In this document: positions 26,336 to 34,917 of the stretch, piece after piece | How the letters are laid out: every line of letters starts with the position of its first letter | Position numbering within the stretch: the first letter of the stretch is position 1 | DNA from: Halalkalibacter wakoensis JCM 9140 | GTDB taxonomy: Bacteria > Bacillota > Bacilli > Bacillales > Bacillaceae_D | Reading direction: 5' to 3' | NCBI RefSeq assembly: GCF_000513095.1 | Contig: NZ_BAUT01000024.1 | Span: forward strand, 1 to 51,263 | Length of the DNA: 51,263 nucleotides | Translations under genes and position numbers: made by a program | Notes under the pieces: model-generated | The model's database searches: none | What the model was told of the DNA's origin: nothing | Seen by the model: the letters and a program-made list of their open reading frames with translations, nothing else

Positions 26336-27208
26336 ATGAGTATGCCAGCAGAGCAAATAAAGGTTCCACCTCTTGAGCAAGTCAAACAACACGTAAAAAA
26401 AGAAGTAAATATAGAGGCCATGTATGAAGATTTACTCAGAAGAAAAAAGCTCGTTCGAAACAACCAACTCGTTATTTTTTTGATTATATTTGCTTTGATT
26501 GCGTGGTCGTGGTATGAAACTGGATTCAAATTAAGCTTTCTTTACTCAGGTACTGCAAATATTGCAACATTCATTTTTGAAGACTTGTTACCTCCGGACT
26601 TTTCTTCGATTGCTGTCTTTATTAAACCAGCGATTGATACAGTCTTAATGAGTTATGTTGGTATGCTATTTTCAGTCGTCGTTTCGTTAGTATTTGGGTT
26701 CTTGGCAGCTAAAAACCTTACCTTTCACCCTGTCGTTGGGGTTATGAGTAGATCCGTTATCGCCTTTCTTCGAGCGGTGCCTGCTTTAGTCTGGGGGATA
26801 TTAATGGTTGCCGCTTTTGGTCTAGGACCATTTGCGGGAACGGTGGCCCTCGGTCTATCGGGAGTAGGGATTTTGGCTAAGGCTTATGCGGACATTTTAG
26901 AGGAGTTAGATCCTGGACAAATAGAAGCGGTACGTTCAACGGGGGCAAGCTGGTTTCAAATTGTCGGTCAAGGAGTATGGCCGCAGTTTAAGGCGGGATT
27001 TGTTGGTTGGTCTCTTTATAAGATGGATTTAAACATTCGAGAGGCAGCTGTTCTTGGGTTAATTGGAGCAGGTGGAATTGGAACAGTTCTTCAAAGTTCC
27101 ATTAGCTTGTTTCAATATCAGCGGGCTGCGGTGGGGATTCTCATAATCTGGCTTCTCATCCTGCTCGTTGAATTTACGACTGCGAAGGTAAGGGAGAGAA
27201 TCTTATGA
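26336..27208 (+). CDS. phnE: Phosphonate ABC transporter permease (first PhnE)
   Basis: Membrane subunit of about 290 residues with roughly six hydrophobic segments after a charged cytoplasmic N-terminus (residues 1-45). The coupling (EAA) loop is visible as EAVRSTGASWFQIVGQGVWPQ, and FLRAVPALVWGIL is a PhnE hallmark. GAGGAGGG lies before the ATG. Its stop overlaps the start of the second permease by 4 bp (ATGA). Confidence 0.93.
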   Translation: MSMPAEQIKVPPLEQVKQHVKKEVNIEAMYEDLLRRKKLVRNNQLVIFLIIFALIAWSWYETGFKLSFLYSGTANIATFIFEDLLPPDFSSIAVFIKPAIDTVLMSYVGMLFSVVVSLVFGFLAAKNLTFHPVVGVMSRSVIAFLRAVPALVWGILMVAAFGLGPFAGTVALGLSGVGILAKAYADILEELDPGQIEAVRSTGASWFQIVGQGVWPQFKAGFVGWSLYKMDLNIREAAVLGLIGAGGIGTVLQSSISLFQYQRAAVGILIIWLLILLVEFTTAKVRERIL

Positions 27209-28004
27209 AGAAATTCCAAGATAGCAAAGATAAGATGACAAAAAGGATCATTTTGTTTCTAGCGATCGTCTTGTTTGTTTATAGTATTTTTCAGCTTGAG
27301 ATCATGCCGGACCGAATATTAAAAAGTTGGGAACGAAGTCAACACCTATTATTTGGCATGATTCCTCCAACTTTAGATGAGCCGATTGATATTGCTGGCG
27401 CAGCACTTGAATCCCTGCAGGTTGCTGTTATGGGTACGTTATTTGGTGTGATTTTTTCCGTCATCTTAGCTTGTTTTGCCGCTAGAAATCTAGCACCGCA
27501 TTGGACAATAAGCTATGCAGTAAAAGGGTTTGCTGCCTTCGTGCGAGCTGTACCAGCACTAATCTGGGCAATCTTATTTATCATTGCAGTGGGCCTCGGT
27601 CCAACGCCTGGGATACTAGCTTGGCAGTTAATAGTATTGGGATGCTTGTAAAAGTATACGCTGAAGCGATTGAAGAAATTGACAAAGGGGTCATTGAAGC
27701 CATAAAAGCAACCGGTGGATCTCAGTTTCAAGTCATCATGCAAGGGGTTTTGCCAACGATTATGAGTGCATTCATCTCTTGGTCTGTCTTCCGTTTTGAT
27801 GTCAACATCCGCTATGCAGCCGTCCTTGGAATTGTAGGAGCTGGTGGAATTGGCTGGGAACTTGTTCGAGCTTCTCGTGTCATGGCGTATGATCAAGTAC
27901 TCGGAGTAACACTTGTTATTTTCGGAATGATCATATCAATGGAATTTTTAACAAGATATTTGAAAAAACGCTCAGATGTTGTTAGTGCAAAAGCTGCAAG
28001 CTAA
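27205..28004 (+). pseudogene. phnE: Phosphonate ABC transporter permease (second PhnE), frameshifted
   Basis: Paralogue of the preceding permease, forming the other half of the membrane channel. The N-terminal frame runs to about 27619 through FVRAVPALIWAILFI and GLGPTPGILA; the continuation LAVNSIGMLVKVYAEAIEEID and its EAA loop EAIKATGGSQFQVIMQGVLP is in another frame to 28004. One more T in GCTTGGCA (about 27620) restores a 266-residue protein. As sequenced the transporter would lack half its pore; a base-calling loss is the simpler explanation. Confidence 0.9.
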
Positions 28005-28014
28005 CAACTTTGTA

Positions 28015-28047
28015 GAAGCAGGCGACTCGTCGACCTGCTTTTCTATT
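28015..28047 (+). terminator. Terminator/attenuator after phnE
   Basis: AAGCAGG...CCTGCTT with inner CGA/TCG pairs, followed by TTTTCTATTTTT. Confidence 0.75.
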
Positions 28048-28069
28048 TTTAGATTAGGAGATGGTAGCA

Positions 28070-28909
28070 ATGAATTTAATCGGAATTGATTTAGATGGAA
28101 CGTTACTAACGGATAAAGGGACTTTATCTACCTATACGAAAGAAACGATTCAAGCTGTTTGTGAAAAGGGGCATAAAGTAGTTATTGCAACAGGCAGGCA
28201 TCTACGGTTAACCATGCCGATTGTTGAAGAGCTTAAGTTAGTTGAGGCAGTTGTTTGTTTTAATGGTGCCTACATTCAAACTCCGGACAAACAGGTTCCG
28301 AGTAAGCATTCATATCGAGCCCAAGACATCGGAGTATTGGTTAATCTTTTGAATGAATGGTCATGCAAGTATGTAATAGGGGCGGAGAGTGGCTATTTTC
28401 TACCTACTACGCTTTCTGAGGAAAAAGAAAAGAGAGCCGGATTGCCAGTGCCAATTCAACTGATTGAGAATATAGCGGAGATAGATGAACCCATTTTTAA
28501 AACATCTATATTAGGGACAGAAAAGGAGCTAGAGAAAGTAGAAAGAAACATTGAGGCCGTTATACCTGAGTTACGAGTAGTTCGCAGTGGAGAAGACTCT
28601 CTGGATGTCATTCATCCAAAAGCGAGTAAAGGAAGCTCTCTAGCTTGGTTAGCAGAGTATTATGATATTTCACAACAAGATACCATTGCATTTGGTAATT
28701 ATTATAACGATGTGGATATGCTCTCTTTCGCAAGAGTAGGTGTTGCGATGAAAAATGCCCCCTTACCTATTAAACAAAGTGCTGATTATGTGACGAAAAG
28801 AAACGAAGAGGATGGAGTAGCGTTTGTGTTAGATCAATTGTTTTTGCAATCAAAAGGGAAACGCTATGATTTTCTTGAAAAAATGAATATGCAGAAGTCG
28901 ATCTCGTAG
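28070..28909 (+). CDS. Cof-type HAD-IIB family hydrolase
   Basis: Predicted cytoplasmic phosphatase of about 279 residues. Motif I is DLDGTLL with Asp7 and Asp9; motif II is IATG; the type IIB cap occupies the middle; motif III is the lysine in HPKASKGSSLAWL. Motif IV reads FGNYYNDVDML, where most relatives have GDxxND: the first Asp is Asn here while the second is kept, a variation that also occurs in some family members. The ATG at 28070 has AGGAG nine bases upstream. It follows the phosphonate transporter after a terminator-like hairpin, so a role in dephosphorylating an imported compound is possible but not shown. Substrate unknown. Confidence 0.85.
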   Translation: MNLIGIDLDGTLLTDKGTLSTYTKETIQAVCEKGHKVVIATGRHLRLTMPIVEELKLVEAVVCFNGAYIQTPDKQVPSKHSYRAQDIGVLVNLLNEWSCKYVIGAESGYFLPTTLSEEKEKRAGLPVPIQLIENIAEIDEPIFKTSILGTEKELEKVERNIEAVIPELRVVRSGEDSLDVIHPKASKGSSLAWLAEYYDISQQDTIAFGNYYNDVDMLSFARVGVAMKNAPLPIKQSADYVTKRNEEDGVAFVLDQLFLQSKGKRYDFLEKMNMQKSIS

Positions 28910-28919
28910 TGGGTTTGTT

Positions 28920-30164
28920 GTGATTGAGAAATCTAAAAAGAAAAGGCAAGTAACCGTCGTTGCGCTTGTAACAGCACTTTGTTTATTAGGGGACTCCATG
29001 CTCTATATTGCTTTGCCTATTTTTTATAAAGAAGTTGGCCTACAGTCACTATGGGAAGTAGGGTTAATTCTTTCTATTAATCGTTTTGTTCGGATTCCAA
29101 TTAATCCTTTAGTTGGTTTGGCGTATCGCAAACTTCCACTTAGAGCTGGTTTATTTATCTCAGTCATTTTAGCTATTGTAACGACAATCGGTTATGGAGT
29201 GGGGACAGGATTAGTCATTTGGATCATCTTGCGACTTGTATGGGGCGTCGCTTGGTCCTTTCTTCGACTAGGAGGATTACTTGCTGTAATTGAAGCTTCA
29301 ACGGATCGCAATCGTGGTGAATTGATGGGGAGATATAATGGTTTATATCGTTTAGGTAGTTTAGGTGGGATGATTGGAGGCGGGGTATTAGTCGCGACTA
29401 TTGGCTTTGACTGGACTTCTATCTTATTTGGAATATGTATGATAGCCGGGTTGCCGCTTGTTTACTTCGCCTTGCCTAAAGTTGTCCATCAAGATGAATG
29501 GGTCAAAACGAATTCTACCCCAAAAGAGAGCTTAAGGTTTTCAAGAAGAACTATTTCGGTTGTTATTAGTGGGATGATTTTAGCTTTTTTAATTCAAGGA
29601 ATGTTTAATTCTTCTTTAAGCCTTATTATGTCCGATCATTTTGGGGAACAACTAACCATCGTTGGATTAGTCGTAGGTGTAACGGCTCTAGCGGGAATCC
29701 TCCAAGGTGTTCGTTGGGTATGGGAACCTTATTTAGCTGTAAAAATAGGGAAGTGGTCAGACGGTGATAAAGGAAGACTGCCATTGTTTCTAACGGCATT
29801 GGGTGTATCAGTTTTAGGTTTTCTTCTTATCCCTTTTTCTCTTCCATTTTTCATATGGGTCTTTGTTGCAATAGGGATCATGATTTCTTCTACAGCTTTA
29901 ACGACTCTTATTGACGCATTAACATCTGATGTAACAAGAGGAGAAGATGCTAACCAAGTAATGACGACTTATACGGTGTTTCTTGACCTCGGAGCAGCTC
30001 TAGGCCCTTTAGTTTCTTATATCCTTTTTTCTCTTGGTGGAAGTGTCTCACATGTGTTCTTTGGTGCTGTTTTCGTGTATTTGTCTTTATTCATCTACTG
30101 GGTAAGGGTGTATAAAAAAGGTGAATTTACACCCGTTCAACATACAAACACTTCATCTTTATAA
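28920..30164 (+). CDS. MFS transporter, putative exporter
   Basis: Major facilitator protein of about 414 residues with roughly 12 membrane segments, resembling multidrug-type exporters. Conserved elements are a basic N-terminus, NRFVRIPINPLVGLAYRK in the loop 2-3 position, and DRNRGELMGRYNGLYRLGS near residue 130. The GTG start begins 10 bases after the HAD stop with only a weak ribosome site (GTGGG), suggesting translation coupled to the HAD gene. A terminator follows. Substrate unknown; it may export the product of the neighbouring genes or be unrelated. Confidence 0.8.
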   Translation: MIEKSKKKRQVTVVALVTALCLLGDSMLYIALPIFYKEVGLQSLWEVGLILSINRFVRIPINPLVGLAYRKLPLRAGLFISVILAIVTTIGYGVGTGLVIWIILRLVWGVAWSFLRLGGLLAVIEASTDRNRGELMGRYNGLYRLGSLGGMIGGGVLVATIGFDWTSILFGICMIAGLPLVYFALPKVVHQDEWVKTNSTPKESLRFSRRTISVVISGMILAFLIQGMFNSSLSLIMSDHFGEQLTIVGLVVGVTALAGILQGVRWVWEPYLAVKIGKWSDGDKGRLPLFLTALGVSVLGFLLIPFSLPFFIWVFVAIGIMISSTALTTLIDALTSDVTRGEDANQVMTTYTVFLDLGAALGPLVSYILFSLGGSVSHVFFGAVFVYLSLFIYWVRVYKKGEFTPVQHTNTSSL

Positions 30165-30168
30165 AAAG

Positions 30169-30204
30169 GAAGAGTATACATGAAATCATGTATGCTCTTT
30201 TTTC
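30169..30204 (+). terminator. Terminator after MFS gene
   Basis: AAGAGTATACATG pairs with CATGTATGCTCTT (one wobble), then a T-run. Confidence 0.88.
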
Positions 30205-30268
30205 TTAGTAAACTAGTAGGTTTTGACGTTGACGCTTTCAAAAATAATATGATAAACTTAAATTAAAT

Positions 30269-30283
30269 TGATTTTCATTCTCA
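30269..30283. promoter_or_regulatory. Fur box before the iron ABC ATPase gene
   Basis: TGATTTTCATTCTCA matches 11 of 14 fixed positions of the Fur 7-1-7 motif TGATAATNATTATCA. It lies downstream of a promoter candidate (TTGACG at 30223 and TAATAT at 30245) and 30 bp before the coding start. Confidence 0.6.
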
Positions 30284-30312
30284 AGTTGGACGAAAAAGTA
30301 GGGAGGATACAT

Positions 30313-31370
30313 ATGAGCTTTATTCAACTCAAACAGCTGACAAAACTGTATTCAAAAACAGATACACCAGCTGTCGATAAAATTGATTTAGAAATTGAAA
30401 AAGGCGAAATTATTACACTCCTAGGTCCGAGTGGATGTGGGAAAACAACGACTCTTCGAATGATCGCTGGGTTTGAACAACCGACAAATGGTTCGATTAT
30501 TATAGATAGTAATGAAGTTTTTAGTAATAGAACATACCTCCCTCCTGAAAAAAGAGGAATTGGTATGGTGTTTCAAGACTATGCATTATTTCCTCATTTA
30601 ACCATTGAGAAAAATGTAACGTTTGGTTTGACGAAATGGAGCAACCGTGACAAAAAAGATAGAGCAAAAGAAGTTTTAGAATTAGTTGGGTTAGCTGAGT
30701 ATGGGAAACGATATCCTAATGAGTTATCAGGCGGACAGCAACAACGTGTTGCCTTGGCGAGAGCTTAGCACCGAGACCGCATGTTGTATTGATGGATGAA
30801 CCGTTCAGTAACTTGGACGCGGGGCTGCGTGAACGAATGCGCCATGATGTAACTGTTATTTTGCGTAAAGCTAATACGACGGCTATTATTGTTACACACG
30901 ATCAAAAGGATGCATTTGCGGTTTCAGATCGAGTTGTTGTAATGAATGAAGGAATCATTCAACAAATTGCCTCGCCAAGAGAAATGTATCGTTGCCCCAA
31001 AAACTGTTTTGTTGCCCAATTTGTAGGAAAAACAAATTTACTTGAGGGTACACTTTGTGCAGATTTAAAACATGTTGATACTTACATTGGTAAGGTGTCT
31101 TTGCCTACTCAAAGTGAAAAGTTGTTAGAGGATGTACGTGTTTCGATACGTCCTGAAGGGTGCCACCTAGCTGAAAATGGCCGTTACTCAGGTCGAGTAG
31201 AGCGGGTGACATACAGTGGCGAGTATCAGGAAGTAGAAGTCCGACTCGGAGAGCATCATGAAACGTCGCAACCGATGGTCGTTTATGCTCCGATTGAACA
31301 AGAAATAGAGATTGGTTCAATTGTTTCGTTTGATATAAAAGCAGAGCTTGTCGCACTTGTTGAAGCATAA
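30313..31370 (+). pseudogene. fbpC: Ferric iron ABC transporter ATP-binding protein, frameshifted
   Basis: ATPase of the FbpABC/FutABC Fe3+ importer. The ATG at 30313 has GGGAGGAT upstream; a longer frame starting at 30268 would overlap the Fur box. Walker A GPSGCGKTT is at residues 38-46, the signature LSGGQQQR near 138-145, and Walker B VVLMDEP follows. Directly after ALARA the frame is lost at about 30766 (GCTTAGCACC); one more T gives ALAPRPHVVLMDEP and a 352-residue protein including the C-terminal OBP-like domain. The lesion lies between signature and Walker B, so the two fragments could not hydrolyse ATP separately. Confidence 0.9.
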
Positions 31371-31378
31371 AAAATGAA

Positions 31379-31417
31379 GGAGCTTTGAAAAGGTTAGCCT
31401 TTTACAAGCTCTTTTTC
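31379..31417 (+). terminator. Terminator after fbpC
   Basis: GGAGCTTTGAAAAGG pairs imperfectly with CCTTTTACAAGCTC, followed by TTTTTC. Confidence 0.75.
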
Positions 31418-31490
31418 TATGGAAGTAATAAAGAAAGTGATGAAAAGTGTATAGCCGTTTTTATAATTGAAAATAAATCTCACTTTATCG

Positions 31491-31519
31491 TTGACAATGA
31501 TTATCATTTGCACTATACT
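31491..31519 (+). promoter_or_regulatory. fbpA promoter overlapped by a Fur box
   Basis: TTGACA (31491-31496), 17-bp spacer, TATACT (31514-31519): a near-consensus sigma-A promoter. The Fur motif TGACAATGATTATCA at 31492-31506 matches 13 of 14 fixed positions and covers the -35, so iron-loaded Fur would block transcription. Confidence 0.85.
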
Positions 31520-31537
31520 ACAAATTGTGAGCTGAGG

Positions 31538-31552
31538 TGATAATGAATATCA
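31538..31552. promoter_or_regulatory. Second Fur box of fbpA
   Basis: TGATAATGAATATCA, 13 of 14 fixed positions of the Fur motif, downstream of the likely transcription start and 38 bp before the coding start. With 31492-31506 it forms a tandem site. Confidence 0.75.
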
Positions 31553-31590
31553 TTGAAGCGAAAAAATACATATACATTGGGGGAGAAGAG

Positions 31591-32724
31591 ATGAACAAAG
31601 CATTAAAAGTATTTTTATTTGGATTAATGGCAATGGCACTATTTGTTATGGCTGCTTGCGGCGGAACAGATGAGGCAGCAGAAACACCAGTAGAGGAACC
31701 AGAAGAAACAACGGAAGAATCTGCTGAAGAAATTAGTGACGAAGTAGTGGAACTAGATGGTCAACTTGTAGTATACTCAGCACGTAACGAAAACTTTGTG
31801 CAACCTTTACTTGATAAATTTTCAGAAGAAACTGGAATTGAAGTGTTAGCTCTTCACGGAGCAGATCCCCTTCAAATTCAAGAGGAATCTGGAAATGTAC
31901 AAGCTGATATTTTTATTTCAAATGATATTGGAGCGCTAGGTTACTTGCACGGTGAAGAATTACTAGAAGGTTCGAATCCAGAAGGCATTGATACGATTCC
32001 GGCAGAGTTCCGTGCGGATGATAATGCATATTTTGCAATTTCAGCAAGATCTCGCGGATTTATTTATAATAAAGATATGATTACAGAAGAAGAAATGCCA
32101 AAGAGCATTGAAGATCTTTTTGATGCAAAATGGGCAGAAGTTGAAAATGGCTATGCGATTACTCGTGGTGGTAATGGCGGAATGATTGGAAACGTATCTG
32201 CTTTACGTTATGAGTGGGGCGATGAGAAAACAGCTGAATGGATTGCCGCAATTAAAGACAATGCAGCAGGAATTTTTGAAGGTCATGGTGACATTCGTAG
32301 AGCTGTAGGCGCTGGAGAGCATTCATTTGGACTTGTAAACAACTATTATTTCCACCAACAGTTGTTAGAGCCGACCGATAACAATGTAGGATTCATCTAC
32401 CTAGATCAAGAGGAAGATCAAATGGGTGTAATCGCTAATGCAGCTGGAGTAGGTCTTGTTGCGGGCGCACCAAACGAAGCTAATGCTCATGCGTTCCTTG
32501 AGTGGGTATTGTTACCGGAAAACCAAGTTGCATTCGTAGGAGAGTCTTTAGAGTTACTTATTAACTCTGAATATGGGGCTCAATATCCACCGGAAGTAGA
32601 ACCGCATATTATTGAGTTCGCAGATTTAAAAGTTCAGGACATGCCACTTAAAGAACTTGGAAATTATTTTGAAGATACAAAAGCACTTATTGAAGATTCT
32701 GGTTTAGACTTAGACCTTAGATAA
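31591..32724 (+). CDS. fbpA: Ferric iron ABC transporter substrate-binding lipoprotein (FutA/FbpA-like)
   Basis: Binds Fe3+ outside the membrane and delivers it to FbpB/FbpC. 377 residues. Signal peptide with lipobox MAAC (Cys23), then an acidic Glu/Thr linker to about residue 55. The body is the bacterial extracellular solute-binding family of FbpA/FutA: LVVYSARNENFVQPLLDKF, ISARSRGFIYNKD and the tandem tyrosines in VNNYYFHQQL that usually ligate iron. The ATG at 31591 has GGGGGAGAAGAG upstream; a longer frame from 31537 would start inside the second Fur box. Two Fur boxes control it separately from fbpC. Confidence 0.94.
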   Translation: MNKALKVFLFGLMAMALFVMAACGGTDEAAETPVEEPEETTEESAEEISDEVVELDGQLVVYSARNENFVQPLLDKFSEETGIEVLALHGADPLQIQEESGNVQADIFISNDIGALGYLHGEELLEGSNPEGIDTIPAEFRADDNAYFAISARSRGFIYNKDMITEEEMPKSIEDLFDAKWAEVENGYAITRGGNGGMIGNVSALRYEWGDEKTAEWIAAIKDNAAGIFEGHGDIRRAVGAGEHSFGLVNNYYFHQQLLEPTDNNVGFIYLDQEEDQMGVIANAAGVGLVAGAPNEANAHAFLEWVLLPENQVAFVGESLELLINSEYGAQYPPEVEPHIIEFADLKVQDMPLKELGNYFEDTKALIEDSGLDLDLR

Positions 32725-32759
32725 TTAATATATGCTACGATCTTTTAGGAGAGGGCAAC

Positions 32760-32857
32760 ATGGACAACAATCAAGAGAAAAACAAACAATTGAATAGTGA
32801 TCCGAGTGCCAAGGTTGGGATGAATCTACCCCAACCCTTCTCCATTTTATCCGCAAA
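32760..32857 (+). other. Out-of-frame N-terminal extension of fbpB
   Basis: An ATG at 32760 has an excellent ribosome site (TTTTAGGAGAGG), while the ATG at 32858 in the permease frame has none. The frame from 32760 (MDNNQEKNKQ...) does not meet the permease frame, but one more C in CTACCCCAACC (about 32828-32834) joins them as MNLPPTLLHFIRKMWFS. The joined protein would have 561 residues, usual for FbpB-type permeases. Confidence 0.6.
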
Positions 32858-34444
32858 ATGTGGTTTTCCATTTGGAAAGGAAACCCGCCAGGACTTGTGC
32901 TTTTATTATTTGGTTTAGCTGTTGCACTGGTTATGTCGATTCCGATCATCTACGTTATGTGGCGCTCTCTTTTTGCTGGTGTAGATCGGTGGATGCGTTT
33001 ATTAGATGGGAGAATTCCACAGCTTTTATGGAATACGTTTTCATTGACAGCGGCCGTTACCGTTTGTGCGGTTGCCATTGGTGTCTCTTTAGCATGGATT
33101 GTCGTAAGAACAGACATTCCAGGAAGGAAAATGTGGCAATGGGTACTAGCTTTACCATTGGTCATTCCTCCTTATGTCGGGGCAGTAACGTATATTATTA
33201 TTTTTGGACCAAGTGGTTGGGCGCGTAATCTTTGGAGAGACACTCCTTGGCTTGTGAATACGTTTGGTGATTATCCAATAAACATCTACTCTTTCTGGGG
33301 CGTGTTCTTTGTTTTAACGATGTTTACATATCCTTATGTCTTCTTAATTGCAAGTGCTTCGCTTCGGAAAATGAATCGGAATTTTGAAGAAGTCGCTCGC
33401 TCGCAAGGAATGAGTACGGCTAAGATTTTTTGGAAAGTAAACTTACCATTTTTACGTCCTGCTATTGGGGCTGGAGCCATTTTAATTTCTCTTTATGTAT
33501 TATCAGATTTTGGTGCAATTGCGATGATGCGGTATGTAACCTTTACAGCAGCAATCTATTTCCAAAGAGCTAGTTTTGACACCGCTTCAGCTTCCGTACT
33601 GAGTTTAGTCCTTATTTTGCTAACTATTTTAATTTTATGGATAGAGGCAAGAACGAGGAGAAAGAATAAATACTATCAAACAACCAATACATTTAGAGAA
33701 CCTGATATTTTACCATTAGCCAAATGGAAGCCGCTGGCGATCATCTATGTTGGACTAGTCTTCTTGTTATCCATTGTTCTACCAATTGTTGTTCTTGTTT
33801 ACTGGTCTATTATTGGGATTGGTATGGGAGCTTTAGATGAGAGATTCTTTGGTTTTGCTTGGAATAGTATTAAGGTGTCAGGATTTGCCGCTCTTTTATG
33901 TATGATACTAGCTATGCCGATTATCTATTTAAAGTCACGTTATCCTTCCTTTATCTCGAGTGGGATAGATAAATTAAGTTATGCTGGGTACGCACTTCCT
34001 GGTGTCATTGTTGGTTTAGGGATGATTTTTATCTTTAATAATCATATTCCAGCTTTGTATAACACCTTTTATATGATTGCTTTAGCATTCGTCGTCCGCT
34101 TCCTTCCACAAGCGATGCAAGCTGGAGAGGCTTCATTAAGCCTTGTTTCACCTAGAATTGATGAAGCTGCACGAAGCTTAGGCTATCCGCCATGGAAAGT
34201 GATGTTCAAAGTTATTCTGCCGTCGATTTTACCTGGAGTCATGGCTGGAGGGGCTCTTGTCTTTGTAAGCTCCATTAAAGAACTTCCAGCTACACTTATG
34301 TTAAGGCCTCCTGGTTTCGATACATTGGCTGTTCGGGTATATGTAGAAGCAACCGAAGCCATTTATCATATGGCGGCGCCGGCTGCACTTTTAATTATTC
34401 TCGTATCTATCCTTCCGTTACGGTATTTGCTGAAGAAATATTAG
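32858..34444 (+). CDS. fbpB: Ferric iron ABC transporter permease
   Basis: Double-domain permease of the Fe3+ importer with about 12 membrane segments. Each half carries an EAA loop: EEVARSQGMSTAKIFWKVNL near residue 178 and DEAARSLGYPPWKVMFKVIL near residue 428. The visible frame from 32858 has no ribosome site and probably lacks about 33 N-terminal residues, which appear in another frame from 32760. It lies 35 bp after fbpA, in the same unit, and a strong terminator follows. Functional pairing with fbpA and fbpC is inferred from family and order. Confidence 0.92.
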   Translation: MWFSIWKGNPPGLVLLLFGLAVALVMSIPIIYVMWRSLFAGVDRWMRLLDGRIPQLLWNTFSLTAAVTVCAVAIGVSLAWIVVRTDIPGRKMWQWVLALPLVIPPYVGAVTYIIIFGPSGWARNLWRDTPWLVNTFGDYPINIYSFWGVFFVLTMFTYPYVFLIASASLRKMNRNFEEVARSQGMSTAKIFWKVNLPFLRPAIGAGAILISLYVLSDFGAIAMMRYVTFTAAIYFQRASFDTASASVLSLVLILLTILILWIEARTRRKNKYYQTTNTFREPDILPLAKWKPLAIIYVGLVFLLSIVLPIVVLVYWSIIGIGMGALDERFFGFAWNSIKVSGFAALLCMILAMPIIYLKSRYPSFISSGIDKLSYAGYALPGVIVGLGMIFIFNNHIPALYNTFYMIALAFVVRFLPQAMQAGEASLSLVSPRIDEAARSLGYPPWKVMFKVILPSILPGVMAGGALVFVSSIKELPATLMLRPPGFDTLAVRVYVEATEAIYHMAAPAALLIILVSILPLRYLLKKY

Positions 34445-34479
34445 ACACACCAACGTATTATGTTGGTGTGTTTTTTTTT
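34445..34479 (+). terminator. Terminator of fbpA-fbpB
   Basis: ACACACCAAC and its complement GTTGGTGTGT with a seven-base loop, followed by a run of nine Ts. Confidence 0.93.
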
Positions 34480-34514
34480 ATTTGAAAAACATGGTACATA
34501 TTTACAACAAAGTA

Positions 34515-34561
34515 TTGACAATGAGAATCAATTTCAATTATTATAATGATAATAATTCTCA
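34515..34561 (+). promoter_or_regulatory. Promoter with two Fur boxes before DUF2325 gene
   Basis: TTGACA (34515-34520), 18-bp spacer, TATTAT (34539-34544). Two Fur-type motifs: TGACAATGAGAATCA at 34516-34530 (11 of 14 fixed positions, over the -35) and TGATAATAATTCTCA at 34547-34561 (13 of 14, just after the -10). Confidence 0.75.
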
Positions 34562-34580
34562 TATGGAAGAGGTGTTTGTT

Positions 34581-34901
34581 ATGTCTGCTTTACTTATTGT
34601 GGGAGCTGATCATTTAGGTTCTATACCTAAAAAGTTAGAAGAGATGGGGTTTAATGAAATTATTCATGTTACCGGTCGGAAGGTTCAAATGGTCAAAAAA
34701 GAAATTCCTTCACATATTGACCTCGTGCTCGTGTTAACAGACTTTATTAATCATAATTTAACGGGTGTTCTAAAAAAGAAAGCAACAGAACAAGACATCC
34801 CGATTTGTTATGCAAAGCGCTCTTGGTGTTCAATCTACCAAGCAATAGGTAAATGTGAATACGGCTGTGAAATGGAAAAAGCATGTCAAGTACGGAAATG
34901 A
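34581..34901 (+). CDS. DUF2325 domain-containing protein, cysteine-rich C-terminus
   Basis: Protein of 106 residues that fits DUF2325: N-terminal LLIVGADHLGSIPKKLEEMG, central VLVLTDFINHNLTGVLKKKA and IPICYAKRS. Function of the family is not established. The last 25 residues contain Cys83, Cys92, Cys96 and Cys102 (plus Cys76), spacing C-x8-C-x3-C-x5-C, which could bind a metal or an iron-sulfur cluster. The ATG at 34581 has AGAGGTG upstream; a longer frame from 34482 would run through the promoter and Fur boxes. Dual Fur boxes imply expression under iron starvation. It is 16 bp before the next gene, probably co-transcribed. Confidence 0.82.
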   Translation: MSALLIVGADHLGSIPKKLEEMGFNEIIHVTGRKVQMVKKEIPSHIDLVLVLTDFINHNLTGVLKKKATEQDIPICYAKRSWCSIYQAIGKCEYGCEMEKACQVRK

Positions 34902-34917
34902 GAATAGGTGATGTTAC

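Noticed and set aside
30760-30800. Programmed ribosomal frameshift in fbpC (and likewise in phnE2 and acpS)
   Set aside because: No slippery heptamer with a downstream pseudoknot is evident, and the families do not use recoding; a single lost base explains each case.
31537-31590. Longer N-terminus for the iron-binding lipoprotein
   Set aside because: It would place a Fur box inside the gene and bury the signal peptide; the ATG at 31591 has a strong ribosome site directly before the lipoprotein signal.
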